A stretch of DNA of 64,000 nt from Gp1-AA133 sp963850425. Lineage in GTDB: Bacteria; Acidobacteriota; Terriglobia; Terriglobales; Acidobacteriaceae. The translations under genes and the position numbers were made by a program. Location: assembly GCA_963850425.1 (NCBI GenBank), contig CAWKLF010000001.1:930001-994000 (forward strand), given 5' to 3'. A model generated the notes under the pieces. The model was not told the DNA's origin. It searched no databases and saw nothing but the letters and a program-made list of their open reading frames with translations. Within the stretch, counting starts at the first letter, position 1. Each line of letters begins with the position of its first letter. Shown one piece after another: positions 51,889 through 60,746 of this stretch.

Positions 51889-52325
51889 GTCTGATTTCCC
51901 CCACACGGAATGCGGAACCTTCAATGATATTCAATTCTGCGGATTTTTGCTGGCACTGAAGCGATTTGCAGACGGCATAGATTGCGCTGAGGAACAACCC
52001 GGCGGCCAGTTTGGATCGAACAGGCTGTGAATAACTCCGGTAAAGTCCGACAGCCCAGACGCCGATAAATCCACTGCAAGCGCAGACGGTGACAAACTCT
52101 GGTGGCACCGCCTTTGAGCGAGGTTGGCCTGACACTGCTGCAGGCCGGAAGATTTTGCCGGATGGCGCATAACTACCCGGCAGAATCTTCCTCAAGTTTT
52201 TCCTTTCTGAGCTTCCTCTAACCTTACTGCCTTTTCCAAAGTCGGGTACCTGAACGTTTCCATCATTTCTGGCGTGCATCGCCTTTGGAATGGATCGTGC
52301 TTGGATCGCATGCGGAGCAGCCATC
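51889..52325. other. intergenic region between aceE and the flagellar operon
   Basis: About 430 bases upstream of both divergent transcription units. No strong promoter was found. A TGGCAC-N5-TTGA pattern (52103-52117) is near a sigma-54 site but lacks the invariant -12 C. No short gene with convincing context was seen. Confidence 0.4.
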
Positions 52326-53063
52326 GTGGATAGCGGATTCTATGCAGCCTGTGCTGGTCTCAAAGCGCGCACCCAAGCGCTGGAAATCGTCGCCAACAAT
52401 CTTTCCAACATCAACACGGTGGGATACCGCGCACAGGATGCCACTTTTCATTCCCTGCTTGCCGGATCTTCCCGCGCGGGCGCCAACCCGCTCAACCGCG
52501 TAGTGAATGACTTTGGCGTCCTGGGCGGAAGCCGGGTCGACCTGCGTTCTGGGAATGCGCAGTCTACCGGCAACCCGCTCGATCTGGCGCTGGAAGGAAG
52601 CGGGTTCTTCACCGTGCAGGCCAAGGGGCAGGTTCTGTACACCCGAAACGGAAGTTTTCGTTTGTCCCCATCACGGCAGTTGATCACCGCGGACGGAGAT
52701 GTGGTGCTGGGGGAGCAGGGGCCCATCACGCTTCCCAGCGGACAAGTGGCGGTGGGCATCGATGGAACGCTTTCTGTGGATGGAGCGGTCGCAGGCAAGC
52801 TGCGTATCGCGTCGTTTGCGAGCGGGACAGCTTTGCACGCCGTGGGAACAACGAATTATGCGGCACCGGCCAATGCGGTTGTCGCCAAGACAAGCGATGC
52901 CTCGGTGCGGCAGGGAATGCTGGAAGGATCGAATGTGAACCCGGTCACTTCCGTAATGAACCTGATTACCGTGCAGCGCGAGGCCGAAATGCTGCAGCGC
53001 GCGCTCGGCACTTATTACAGCGAATTCGATCACATCGCGGCCACTGAACTGGCCCGCGTCTAG
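52326..53063 (+). CDS. flgF: flagellar basal-body rod protein FlgF
   Basis: A protein of about 245 residues of the proximal rod. The rod-family N-terminal motif ALEIVANNLSNINTVGYRAQ and the C-terminal EGSNVNPVTSVMNLITVQR are present. I use the GTG at 52326, because GGAG lies nine bases upstream and the family begins shortly before GFYAACAGL; an ATG at 52290 would add 12 residues. flgG follows 11 bases later. Confidence 0.92.
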   Translation: MDSGFYAACAGLKARTQALEIVANNLSNINTVGYRAQDATFHSLLAGSSRAGANPLNRVVNDFGVLGGSRVDLRSGNAQSTGNPLDLALEGSGFFTVQAKGQVLYTRNGSFRLSPSRQLITADGDVVLGEQGPITLPSGQVAVGIDGTLSVDGAVAGKLRIASFASGTALHAVGTTNYAAPANAVVAKTSDASVRQGMLEGSNVNPVTSVMNLITVQREAEMLQRALGTYYSEFDHIAATELARV

Positions 53064-53074
53064 GAGGCAGACTT

Positions 53075-53866
53075 ATGTTCCGGTCCATGTACACGGCAGC
53101 CAGTGGGATGACGGCGCAGCAGATGAACTTGGACAACATTGCCAATAACCTGGCGAATGCCAGTACGGCGGGCTTCCGGCGTCGTCGCTTGCAGTTTCAA
53201 GACCTCCTCTATCAGAACTTTGTGATGCCGGGGGCGGCCGCCACCCAGCAAACCACCGTTGCGGCCGGCCTGCAGGTCGGGCTCGGCACCCGCACCGCGG
53301 CGTCGGAAGTCATTCAGTTGCAGGGAGACTTCAACTCCACCGGCAATCCGCTGGATCTGACCATCAGCGGTCCCGGCTTTTTTCAGGTGAGCCTGCCGAG
53401 CGGGGAAACGGCGTACACGCGCAGCGGTACTTTTCATCTCGATGCCCAGGGCAACGTGGTCACCGCGGACGGGAATCCCCTCCAGCCCGGAATCACGATC
53501 CCGCCCGGAGTCAGCTCGCTGACCATCGGAGCCGATGGCACGGTCAGCATCACCCAGTCCGGACAAAGCGCAGCCCAGCAGGTGGGCCAGATCCAGCTGG
53601 CGCTGTTCCCGAATCCAGGGGGCCTGAACAGCGTCGGAAAGAATCTGTTTTTGGCGACGACCGCTTCGGGTGATCCGGTGGTCGGCACGCCAGGTGGCAG
53701 CGAAGGACTGGGAGAAGTGCAGCAGGGATTTTTGGAAGGCTCCAACGTAAACGTGGTCGAGGAATTCATCCAGATGATCACGGCGCAGCGGTCTTACGAG
53801 GCGAATTCGCGGGTCGTAAGCGCGGCCGACCAGATGTTTCAGCAACTCAACAACCTCGGACGGTAA
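53075..53866 (+). CDS. flgG: flagellar distal-rod protein FlgG
   Basis: A 263-residue distal rod protein. MFRSMYTAASGMTAQQMNLDNIANNLANASTAGFRRRR at the N-terminus and EGSNVNVVEEFIQMITAQRSYEANSRVVSAADQM at the C-terminus are diagnostic. It has the typical length. The order flgF-flgG-flgA follows on one strand. Confidence 0.95.
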   Translation: MFRSMYTAASGMTAQQMNLDNIANNLANASTAGFRRRRLQFQDLLYQNFVMPGAAATQQTTVAAGLQVGLGTRTAASEVIQLQGDFNSTGNPLDLTISGPGFFQVSLPSGETAYTRSGTFHLDAQGNVVTADGNPLQPGITIPPGVSSLTIGADGTVSITQSGQSAAQQVGQIQLALFPNPGGLNSVGKNLFLATTASGDPVVGTPGGSEGLGEVQQGFLEGSNVNVVEEFIQMITAQRSYEANSRVVSAADQMFQQLNNLGR

Positions 53867-53869
53867 GCC

Positions 53870-54457
53870 ATGCTACGCGCGTACTTCATCTTCGGCTGGG
53901 CGGTGTTCTGGGCGATTCCTACGCACGCAAGCGTTCCGGCGACACCACAGTGCGCGGCCGCCGCGCGGATTCGCTCCCTGGTGCAGCCCGCTCTGCGGGA
54001 GGCCGGCTATGCAGGCACAACATTGCCGGCAAACAGCGAAATCACCTGTCCGGCGGCGCTGGACGGCACGGAAACGCTGGAAGTCGCCAGCGTACGCTGG
54101 GATGGCCTGGTTCATTCGATTGAAGTGCGTGTGCGGTGCACGCGCAACGCATGCCTGCCTTTCGTATTGCATGTGCCACCCACGTCGGGAGAGACGATCC
54201 ACAACCCGGGGAACTCCTTTCCTGTATGGAAATCCGCTGGCCAACGTTTCCCGGCGCTCGATCGGCCAGTGCACAGCCTGGTGCGCCCGGGAGAAATCGT
54301 GACGCTGCTTTGGGAAGAGGGCAGCGTTCGGATGACTCGGACGATGGTGTGCCTGGACCGCGGCGATGCTGGCGAGCGGGTGCGCACGCGCGGCAAGCAG
54401 GGCGGCCACATCGTGCGCGGGCGTGTACTGGCGACGGGCCTGGTGAAGGCAGAATGA
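53870..54457 (+). CDS. flgA: flagellar P-ring assembly protein FlgA
   Basis: A 195-residue periplasmic chaperone for the P ring (FlgI). Signal peptide about 1-21. The C-terminal SAF-like domain ends in the family pattern GGHIVRGRVLATGLV. The N-terminal part has a pair of cysteines (about 60 and 86, CPAALDG and VRCTRNAC) that may form a disulfide. It overlaps flgH by four bases. Confidence 0.88.
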   Translation: MLRAYFIFGWAVFWAIPTHASVPATPQCAAAARIRSLVQPALREAGYAGTTLPANSEITCPAALDGTETLEVASVRWDGLVHSIEVRVRCTRNACLPFVLHVPPTSGETIHNPGNSFPVWKSAGQRFPALDRPVHSLVRPGEIVTLLWEEGSVRMTRTMVCLDRGDAGERVRTRGKQGGHIVRGRVLATGLVKAE

Positions 54458-55173
54458 TGAGCAATAGGGAACAGGCAAGGCGGTGGTTCATCGCAGGTTG
54501 TCTCGCGGCTGGCATGTTCCTGCTGATCGCGCCTGCGGCGGCGCGCACGAAAACAAACCACAACCAATCTCTCGCTGATTATCTGAGGCGGGTGGGGCCG
54601 GCATTGTCGCAGCCCGCTGCGCCCGCCAGTCCAGGCAGCCTGTGGATGGATCAGGGGCGGCTGGCGGATCTGGCCAGCGATTACAAGGCCTGCCGGGTGG
54701 GCGATCTGGTGACCATCCGCGTGGTGCAGACTCTCCAGTCGGAGAACACCGGCAATGTCGCCACGGACCGGAACTTCAAGGCGAGTTCAGGCATCGACGC
54801 GCTCGCCGGACACATCAGCACCAGCGGCGTGCAGAACATCTTCTCGGCGAATTCTTCGCAGAGTCTTTCGGGCAAAGCCCAGGCGAGTTCATACTCTAGC
54901 CTGCGGACCAGCCTTACCGGGAGAGTGGTCGTGGTGCTGGAGAATGGCCTGCTGGTGGTGGAAGCTGAGCGGGCCATCTATATGAACAACGAGCACCAGA
55001 CGGTGGTGCTGCGCGGTCTGGTTCGGACCGGAGACCTGGCGCCCGACAATTCGGTCACCTCGACCGCGGTTGGCAACCTGGAACTGGAAGTGAAGGGCAA
55101 AGGTGTGGTCACCGACGGCGTCCGTCCCCCGAACATCGTGATGCGGTGGTTGCTGCGCCTGGTGGGTTTCTAG
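54454..55173 (+). CDS. flgH: flagellar L-ring protein FlgH
   Basis: A protein of about 239 residues of the outer-membrane ring. Conserved segments: GSLWMDQGRLADLASDYKACRVGDLVTIRVV, SENTGNVATDRNFKASSGI and VVVLENGLLVVEAERAIYMNNEHQTVVLRG. Unlike most FlgH it has no convincing lipobox after the hydrophobic segment (IAPAAARTKTN), so it may be a non-lipidated form. The ATG at 54454 overlaps the TGA of flgA. Confidence 0.93.
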   Translation: MMSNREQARRWFIAGCLAAGMFLLIAPAAARTKTNHNQSLADYLRRVGPALSQPAAPASPGSLWMDQGRLADLASDYKACRVGDLVTIRVVQTLQSENTGNVATDRNFKASSGIDALAGHISTSGVQNIFSANSSQSLSGKAQASSYSSLRTSLTGRVVVVLENGLLVVEAERAIYMNNEHQTVVLRGLVRTGDLAPDNSVTSTAVGNLELEVKGKGVVTDGVRPPNIVMRWLLRLVGF

Positions 55174-55181
55174 AGGTGAGT

Positions 55182-56300
55182 GTGAACGCTCGACCGAAAT
55201 TACTCGTGCTGCTTGCGGTCTTCGCCGCGTTGGGTTGTGCAGAGGCTCAGCCGGAGAATCGTCAGAGCACCATCCGCGATATCGCCACCGTCGAAGGCGT
55301 CCGGGAGAACCCGCTCCTTGGGTACGGAATCGTGGTGGGACTTAAAGGCACCGGAGACAGCCGCCAGACCATTTTCACGATCCAGACCCTGGCCAATGCA
55401 CTGCAGCGCATGGGCGTGCAGATTCCGCCTGGCTCGGCGCGGTCGAACAATGTGGCGGCGGTTTTTGTGACGGCATCCTTGCCGCCTTTTGCGCGCCCAG
55501 GCACCGCGCTCGACATTACGGTCTCGTCCGCAGGCGATGCCAAGAGTCTGGAAGGCGGCATGTTGCTATTGACGGCTCTATCGGCCGCCGACGGGAAGGT
55601 TTATGCCGCGGCGCAAGGTCCGCTCACTATTGGCGGATACAGCGCCGGGGGAGGCGGCGGCAACGGGCGCCAGGTGAATCACCCGACTGTAGGCCGGATC
55701 GCGGGGGGCGGACTGGTCGAACGAGCCGGGCCGCTCGAGATGCGCAATCTCCCAAAACTTGCGTTATTGCTGCGGGAACCCGGCTTTGGAACCGCAACCG
55801 AAATGGCGACGGCGATCAATCATGAGTTTTCGCACGCGGTTGCCTCGGCCGCCGACAACCGGCGCGTCGAGATCGATACCGCGGCCGCCCAGTCCCCGAA
55901 TCTCGCCGAACTGATGGCGCGCATCGAGAACCTCAAGGTGAAAGTTCATCGTCCCGCTAAGGTAGTGGTAAACGAGCGAACTGGAACGATCGTCATGGGG
56001 AAGGAAGTACGGCTGGGCGCGGTTTCCATCCTGCATGGCAATTTATCGGTGCAGATCACCACCGAATTCGCGGTGTCGCAGCCTGCCCCGCTTTCCAAAG
56101 GCCAGACCACAATCCTACCGCAGCAGGAAGTGCGCGCGGAGGAAACGGCGGCAAAACGAGTAGAACTTGGCGAGGGGGCCAGCGTCGAGCAACTGGTGAA
56201 CGGGTTACAAGCCATTGGCGCCACGGCACGCGATGTCATTGCCATCCTGCAGGCTGTTAAGGCCGCTGGCGCGCTCGAAGCCGATCTGGAGGTGATTTGA
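55182..56300 (+). CDS. flgI: flagellar P-ring protein FlgI
   Basis: A protein of about 372 residues with a signal peptide (about 1-22), then RDIATVEGVRENPLLGYGIVVGLKGTGD, the FlgI opening, and the typical NVAAVFVTASLPPFARPGTALDI and VNERTGTIVMGKEVRLG blocks. The GTG at 55182 has AGAGG before it. Last base of the stop overlaps flgJ. Confidence 0.94.
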   Translation: MNARPKLLVLLAVFAALGCAEAQPENRQSTIRDIATVEGVRENPLLGYGIVVGLKGTGDSRQTIFTIQTLANALQRMGVQIPPGSARSNNVAAVFVTASLPPFARPGTALDITVSSAGDAKSLEGGMLLLTALSAADGKVYAAAQGPLTIGGYSAGGGGGNGRQVNHPTVGRIAGGGLVERAGPLEMRNLPKLALLLREPGFGTATEMATAINHEFSHAVASAADNRRVEIDTAAAQSPNLAELMARIENLKVKVHRPAKVVVNERTGTIVMGKEVRLGAVSILHGNLSVQITTEFAVSQPAPLSKGQTTILPQQEVRAEETAAKRVELGEGASVEQLVNGLQAIGATARDVIAILQAVKAAGALEADLEVI

Positions 56301-56629
56301 TGATTGGCAGCATGCACGCGCTCACTGGTTTGTACGGAGACCAGCGGACGTTTTCCTCGCCCAACCAGATCCGCAAGGCTGCACAGGAATTTGAAGCGCA
56401 GTTGCTGGCTACGTTGCTCGCACCACTGACACAAAGCCTGTCGAACGTCCCCGGCGAACCAGCTTCGGCCGGGTCGGAGCAATATGGCTTCCTGGGCGCG
56501 CAGGCGCTGGCTTCGGCCTTATCCAGTGCCGGGGGAATCGGAATCGCCGACCTTTTAGTGCGACGGCTGGGGAACGAAGGTGGGGGGGCGGGGGAGGGGG
56601 AAGAAGCGCTCCACGCTTCAAGTGATTGA
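56300..56629 (+). CDS. flgJ: rod-binding protein, FlgJ N-terminal domain only
   Basis: A 109-residue protein with QIRKAAQEFEAQLLATLLAPLTQSL, the FlgJ rod-binding signature (KAAxxFEAxFL). It lacks the C-terminal muramidase domain found in E. coli FlgJ, so hole-making in peptidoglycan must be done by another enzyme. The tail is Gly/Glu-rich. The ATG at 56300 overlaps the flgI stop. Confidence 0.85.
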   Translation: MIGSMHALTGLYGDQRTFSSPNQIRKAAQEFEAQLLATLLAPLTQSLSNVPGEPASAGSEQYGFLGAQALASALSSAGGIGIADLLVRRLGNEGGGAGEGEEALHASSD

Positions 56630-56685
56630 CAACATTGAAAATTCCTGTCGTTCGGGGTTGCGGAACTGGTGGAATTGAAAAGCAT

Positions 56686-56712
56686 TAAAGCTTTCTTAAC
56701 GAAGGCCGATAG
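56686..56712 (+). promoter_or_regulatory. FliA (sigma-28) promoter in front of flgM
   Basis: TAAA, exactly 15 bases of spacer, then GCCGATAG, one base from the consensus TAAA-N15-GCCGATAA. It lies 38 bases upstream of the flgM start codon in an AT-richer patch after flgJ. This fits class-3 control of the flgM-ORF-flgN-flgK-flgL block. Confidence 0.8.
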
Positions 56713-56749
56713 TTCAATTGCAGGGAGAAAGTCCAGGCGGAGGCACTAG

Positions 56750-57046
56750 ATGAGGATTGATTTAAACGCCAAAACGACCAATCTCCCGGAAACCAAGGGC
56801 AGCCCGAGAGCGACGGCGGCGCACCCGCCGGCCCGGGAGCCTTTTGGGGAGGACGCAGCCACCCTGGCGGGTGGTGCGCGGCTTCATCAATTGGAGAAGC
56901 AAATAAGCCAGCTGCCGGATGAGCGGGCAGACAGGATCGAAGCATTAACGCGCGCGGTTCGTACCGGCCAGTATCAGATCGATCCGGAACAGGTTGCGCA
57001 GTCCTTGGTGGCCGAGATGTCGGGACGTTCAGTTTTGCGGCGGTGA
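56750..57046 (+). CDS. flgM: anti-sigma-28 factor FlgM
   Basis: A 98-residue protein with the FlgM C-terminal helix pattern (DERADRIEALTRAVRTGQYQIDPEQVAQSLV). It binds FliA and is exported through the flagellar hook when it is complete. GGAGG precedes the ATG and a FliA promoter lies 38 bases upstream. The N-terminal half is a disordered-looking Pro/Ala/Thr stretch. Confidence 0.85.
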   Translation: MRIDLNAKTTNLPETKGSPRATAAHPPAREPFGEDAATLAGGARLHQLEKQISQLPDERADRIEALTRAVRTGQYQIDPEQVAQSLVAEMSGRSVLRR

Positions 57047-57056
57047 GTAAAGGGCG

Positions 57057-57254
57057 ATGGCGGACTTCGCGACAGAACGGCTGGAGCCGACCTCTCGCGG
57101 AGCGCCGGTGTCGCCCCAGAACCAGCACGAAATTGCGGGCAAGCGCCCGGCCCGCCCCAAAGCGCAGCGCCGCAAGCAGTCCGAGTCCGAGCCCGAGTCG
57201 AAAACCACCGAGGCTGGCGACGATGCTTCGCACCGCCTCGATCAACTGGCATGA
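57057..57254 (+). CDS. small charged protein between flgM and flgN
   Basis: A 65-residue frame rich in Arg, Lys, Glu and Pro, with no hydrophobic segment and no known motif. It begins 10 bases after the flgM stop and ends just before the flgN-like gene, so if translated it is in the same operon. It could be a small chaperone or non-coding spacer; its use is unproven. Confidence 0.4.
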   Translation: MADFATERLEPTSRGAPVSPQNQHEIAGKRPARPKAQRRKQSESEPESKTTEAGDDASHRLDQLA

Positions 57255-57257
57255 TGG

Positions 57258-57668
57258 ATGGAGCCGACAATTTTCCAGCTCGAAACACTCAAGCAGCAAT
57301 TGGAGGTATGGTCACGTCTGGCGGCTGCGATTGAAAGCGCGCAGCGCGCGTTGTTATCTGGCGATGCGGCAGAATTTGAGCGATCGACGGAACTGCAGGC
57401 TGACTGTTGCCGTGACTATCGAAAGTTGGGTTGCGCAGCAAGCACCCTCGCGACCCTCGCAACTTCGGCGAGCGACAGCTGCGGGCTTGTGGCTGAAATT
57501 GAGCAGGCGCGAAACCGGGTTCGCCATCTGAACCGCGTGCATGCCGCTCTTTTGCGACGGGCCAGCCGGTCGCTGCGCATTTTGCACCATCTACTATCGG
57601 GATCCGAAGCGCCGTACGCGCCGCCCGCGTCCCTTCGTCAACCGCCGCCCTCGGTGGAAAGGGATTGA
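57258..57668 (+). CDS. flgN: FlgN-like flagellar export chaperone
   Basis: A 136-residue, mostly helical protein. Its position directly before flgK and its long heptad-like helices (FQLETLKQQLEVWSRLAAAIESAQRAL; NRVHAALLRRASRSLRILHHLL) fit FlgN, the export chaperone for FlgK and FlgL. Sequence similarity in this family is low, so the call rests mostly on context. Confidence 0.65.
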   Translation: MEPTIFQLETLKQQLEVWSRLAAAIESAQRALLSGDAAEFERSTELQADCCRDYRKLGCAASTLATLATSASDSCGLVAEIEQARNRVRHLNRVHAALLRRASRSLRILHHLLSGSEAPYAPPASLRQPPPSVERD

Positions 57669-57671
57669 GCG

Positions 57672-59042
57672 ATGTCCAGTTTATTCGGCACGATGTCAAT
57701 TGCCATAAGCGGCCTGCTGGCGGAGCAGGGAGCGCTCGACATCACGGCCAACAACGTCGCCAATGCCAACACGCCGGGCTTCTCCCGCCAACGCCCGGTG
57801 TTCCTCGAAGGCGACGCAGTACCCGAGAATTCCCTTACCTTTGGCAGCGGCGTGGTGCTGGACAGCGTACAGAGTCTGCGCGACCCCATTCTCGAACTTC
57901 GCCTGCACGAGGAAACCCAGCAGCACAGCCGGCTGGACACCATGGTGACCGCACTGCAGCAGATTGAAGTGATGTTCAACGGTAGCGGCGGAGATCTCGG
58001 AACGCAGATTACGAAGTTTTTCAGCAGCTTGGAACAGCTTTCCACCAATGCGGCCAGCGCGCCGGCGCGCCAGGGGGTTGTGACCGCCGGCGGCAACCTG
58101 GCAACCAGTTTTCGAACCACTGTCAACCAGTTGCAGGCACAGCGCAGCAATCTGGATTTGAGCGTGGGGCAGATGGTGGATCAGGTCAATCTGCTCACCG
58201 CCCAGATTGCCACCCTCAATCGCGAAATCAGTGGAATGGAGAATCTGCATCAGGATGCCGGCACCTTCATTGATCAGCGCACCAATCTGATCCGGCAACT
58301 ATCCGAGTTGACCGACGTGTCGATCGTTAAGAGCGACAACAGCCTGACGGTGACGACCTCGAGCGGTTATGCGCTGGTGGCGGGCGAAAGAAGTTTCGCG
58401 CTGACTAGCCAGCGAGATTTTTCCGGAGTACAGCACATCTTCAGCCACGATACCGACATTACCTCGCAGCTGACGGGCGGCAGCCTGGCCGGGGTTCTGA
58501 CGGTGCGCGACCAGAAAATTCCCGCGCTGCTGGCTGATCTGGACACGCTGGCGAGCGGGCTAGCCACCGCCCTCAACACCGCCCACCGCAACGGCACTGA
58601 TCTCGCAGGAAACGCCGGTTTAGATTTCTTCATGCCACCTCCCGCGGGCGGAGCCGGAGCTGCTGCAAATTTCTCGCTCCTGATCACCGACCCGGCCAAG
58701 ATCGCGGCCAGTTCCGATGGCAGTGCGGGCAGCAATGGGAACCTGGCGAAGATGCTGGCGGTGCAGACCCAGCCAGTCGCCGGGGGCCAGTCGCCCACGA
58801 ACTTTTATTCTGACCTGGTGTTCCGTGTGGGCAGCGACGTGGCCAACGGCTCAGCGGAACGGGACGCTTCCGACTTGATTTTGCGGCAGCTGGAGGATCA
58901 GCGCTCTTCCATTTCGGGCGTTTCGATGGACGAGGAAGCCGCCAACCTGATCCGGTACGAGCGCGCCTACCAGGCCGCCGCCCGCGTCATCACGACGATC
59001 GACGAGATCACGCAGACCGTCATTCAGCTGGGGAGGTACTGA
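57672..59042 (+). CDS. flgK: flagellar hook-associated protein 1 (FlgK)
   Basis: A 456-residue hook-filament junction protein. The N-terminus has the rod/hook motif ALDITANNVANANTPGFSRQRP, and the C-terminus ends with EEAANLIRYERAYQAAARVITTIDEITQTVIQLG. The central part is variable. It is somewhat short for FlgK (often 500-650), as in compact systems. It is followed by flgL 6 bases later. Confidence 0.94.
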   Translation: MSSLFGTMSIAISGLLAEQGALDITANNVANANTPGFSRQRPVFLEGDAVPENSLTFGSGVVLDSVQSLRDPILELRLHEETQQHSRLDTMVTALQQIEVMFNGSGGDLGTQITKFFSSLEQLSTNAASAPARQGVVTAGGNLATSFRTTVNQLQAQRSNLDLSVGQMVDQVNLLTAQIATLNREISGMENLHQDAGTFIDQRTNLIRQLSELTDVSIVKSDNSLTVTTSSGYALVAGERSFALTSQRDFSGVQHIFSHDTDITSQLTGGSLAGVLTVRDQKIPALLADLDTLASGLATALNTAHRNGTDLAGNAGLDFFMPPPAGGAGAAANFSLLITDPAKIAASSDGSAGSNGNLAKMLAVQTQPVAGGQSPTNFYSDLVFRVGSDVANGSAERDASDLILRQLEDQRSSISGVSMDEEAANLIRYERAYQAAARVITTIDEITQTVIQLGRY

Positions 59043-59048
59043 TCGCTT

Positions 59049-59936
59049 ATGCGCATTAATCCGAACATCACCGCCGACTTATTGGCCGCCATCGCCAATG
59101 CGCAACAGCAGCAGGACACTGCCATGGTGCAAATGGCTTCGGGGCGCCGCGTGAATAAGCCGTCGGACGATCCCACGGCGGCTGCCATCCTGGTTCAAAA
59201 TGAGGCTCAGAGCAGTCAGGCCGATCAATATCTGCGCAGCGTAAGTTCCATCCAGACGCAACTGCAGACCACCGATTCGACACTAAACTCCGTAGTCCTG
59301 GCGTTGCAGCGGGCCATCACACTCGGGGTGCAGGGCGCCAACGGCACGCTGTCGGACTCCAACCGCGCCTCTGTGGTCGGGGAGCTGACCGGCATCCAGC
59401 AGCAACTGCTCTCGCTCGCAAATCTTACCTTCCAGGGGCAGTACGTCTTTGCCGGAACTGCCACCCAGGCCCCGCCCTTCGTGGCGGACGCAACTCAGCC
59501 TTCCGGAGTGCGCTACGACGGAAATGCGGGAACCAACAGCGTGGCGGTCGGCGACGGGTTTGCAGTGCAGGTGAACGTTCCGGGCTCGCAGATCTTCGCG
59601 GAGCCGGGCAGCGATATGTTTCAGGCGGTGCAGGATCTAGTCGTAGCGTTACAAACCAACACGGGCGCGGATGCCGCCGTAAGTGGAGTGCGCAACGCTT
59701 TTGACCATGTCACGGCGCAGCGCGTCTTTTACGGCAATGCCTTGAACCAGCTGGAGTCGCAGCAGGGTTATCTGAATACCGCCAAGCTTCAGCTGAGCCA
59801 GCAGGAGAACACGGTGGGAGGGACCGATCTGGCGGCGGCCACAACCAACCTGCTAAGCGCGCAGAACGCCCGTTCCGCAGCCCTGTCCGCTGCCGGGCGG
59901 ATCTCGCAGATGAGCCTGTTTGACTACCTGAAATAG
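59049..59936 (+). CDS. flgL: flagellar hook-associated protein 3 (FlgL)
   Basis: A 295-residue hook-filament adaptor. It has the flagellin-like N-terminus (MVQMASGRRVNKPSDDPTAAAIL) and the matching C-terminal ATTNLLSAQNARSAALSAAGRI helix. The central VFAGTATQAPPF segment is typical. It ends three bases before the convergent FliT-like gene. Confidence 0.93.
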   Translation: MRINPNITADLLAAIANAQQQQDTAMVQMASGRRVNKPSDDPTAAAILVQNEAQSSQADQYLRSVSSIQTQLQTTDSTLNSVVLALQRAITLGVQGANGTLSDSNRASVVGELTGIQQQLLSLANLTFQGQYVFAGTATQAPPFVADATQPSGVRYDGNAGTNSVAVGDGFAVQVNVPGSQIFAEPGSDMFQAVQDLVVALQTNTGADAAVSGVRNAFDHVTAQRVFYGNALNQLESQQGYLNTAKLQLSQQENTVGGTDLAAATTNLLSAQNARSAALSAAGRISQMSLFDYLK

Positions 59937-59939
59937 GTT

Positions 59940-60284
59940 TTATCGGGTGGTGTGAGAGAGTTCTACCCAGGAGTTGGCGTTTTCCAGATGCGAGCGTTCG
60001 GCCTCCAGCCGGACGCGTTCAGTCAGCAATCGCGCGTGTAGCGAGGGCATCAGCGCCCGCAGTTCTTCAAGCTGGCCGCGATACTGGCGAACGGCGGCGT
60101 CGACTTCCGGATGAGTGCCGACAACGCCGCGATCCTGCAGATACTCTCCCACTTGCAGCAGTTCGGTGAGAATGGCGGCCAGATGGTCCGGCGTAATGGC
60201 TAATTGCTCGCCTGCGCTCAACAAACTTAGAATCTTCCCGATAGTGCGGTTGGCCCGATTCAGTTTTTGCAGAAGGTCAGACAT
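59940..60284 (-). CDS. FliT-like small flagellar protein
   Basis: A 114-residue, highly helical and charged protein after fliS in the fliD-fliS unit. Position and helix pattern suggest a FliT or FlgN-type chaperone, but no decisive motif is visible. It starts with ATG just after the fliS stop and shares the fliD-fliS transcript. Confidence 0.55.
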   Translation of the reverse strand: MSDLLQKLNRANRTIGKILSLLSAGEQLAITPDHLAAILTELLQVGEYLQDRGVVGTHPEVDAAVRQYRGQLEELRALMPSLHARLLTERVRLEAERSHLENANSWVELSHTTR

Positions 60285-60746
60285 TCAGGCCCTCCAGCGC
60301 GAGGGCGGCTTAGGCGTAGTCGGGGTTTCGCCAGCCGCGGTAGCCGGCTGTTTAGGCGTTTCGGGTGCAACTCGCGCATCTTGCTGTTCCAGTTCGATCC
60401 ACGCGGACCGTACCGAAAGCAACAGATCAATCTGCTCTTTGAAGATGACCGCGCTGCCGTTAACCTGCGCTTCCAGAACACGCTTGCGCACCAGATCGTA
60501 GAAGCGATCCAGGTTGCGCGCGACCTCGCCGCCACGGTCCAGGTCCAAACAGGCTTGCAATTGTCCGATGACCAGCAGGGCGTGACTGGTCTTCTGCGTC
60601 CTGAGTTCGATATCCCCATGGTTCAGGGCGGACAGAGCTCCTGCCAAATCGTGGATGGCCTGTTCGTAAAGCAGTACGACTCTTCCCAGAGGACTCGCGG
60701 CGCGAGCGGCGGTTTCACGGTACGCGAACCTGGGGTCGGTGCTCAT
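60285..60746 (-). CDS. fliS: flagellin export chaperone FliS
   Basis: A 153-residue protein with the FliS pattern of an N-terminal Tyr segment (FAYRETAA), VVLLYEQAIHDLAGAL and an L-rich helix bundle (LDRFYDLVRKRVLEAQV). Its Pro/Thr-rich C-terminal tail is longer than usual. Its ATG overlaps the fliD stop by four bases. Confidence 0.88.
   Translation of the reverse strand: MSTDPRFAYRETAARAASPLGRVVLLYEQAIHDLAGALSALNHGDIELRTQKTSHALLVIGQLQACLDLDRGGEVARNLDRFYDLVRKRVLEAQVNGSAVIFKEQIDLLLSVRSAWIELEQQDARVAPETPKQPATAAGETPTTPKPPSRWRA

Noticed and set aside
52103..52117. Possible sigma-54 promoter before the flagellar operon (TGGCAC-N5-TTGA)
   Set aside because: The nearly invariant -12 GC is GA here and it is over 200 bases from flgF; too weak to call.
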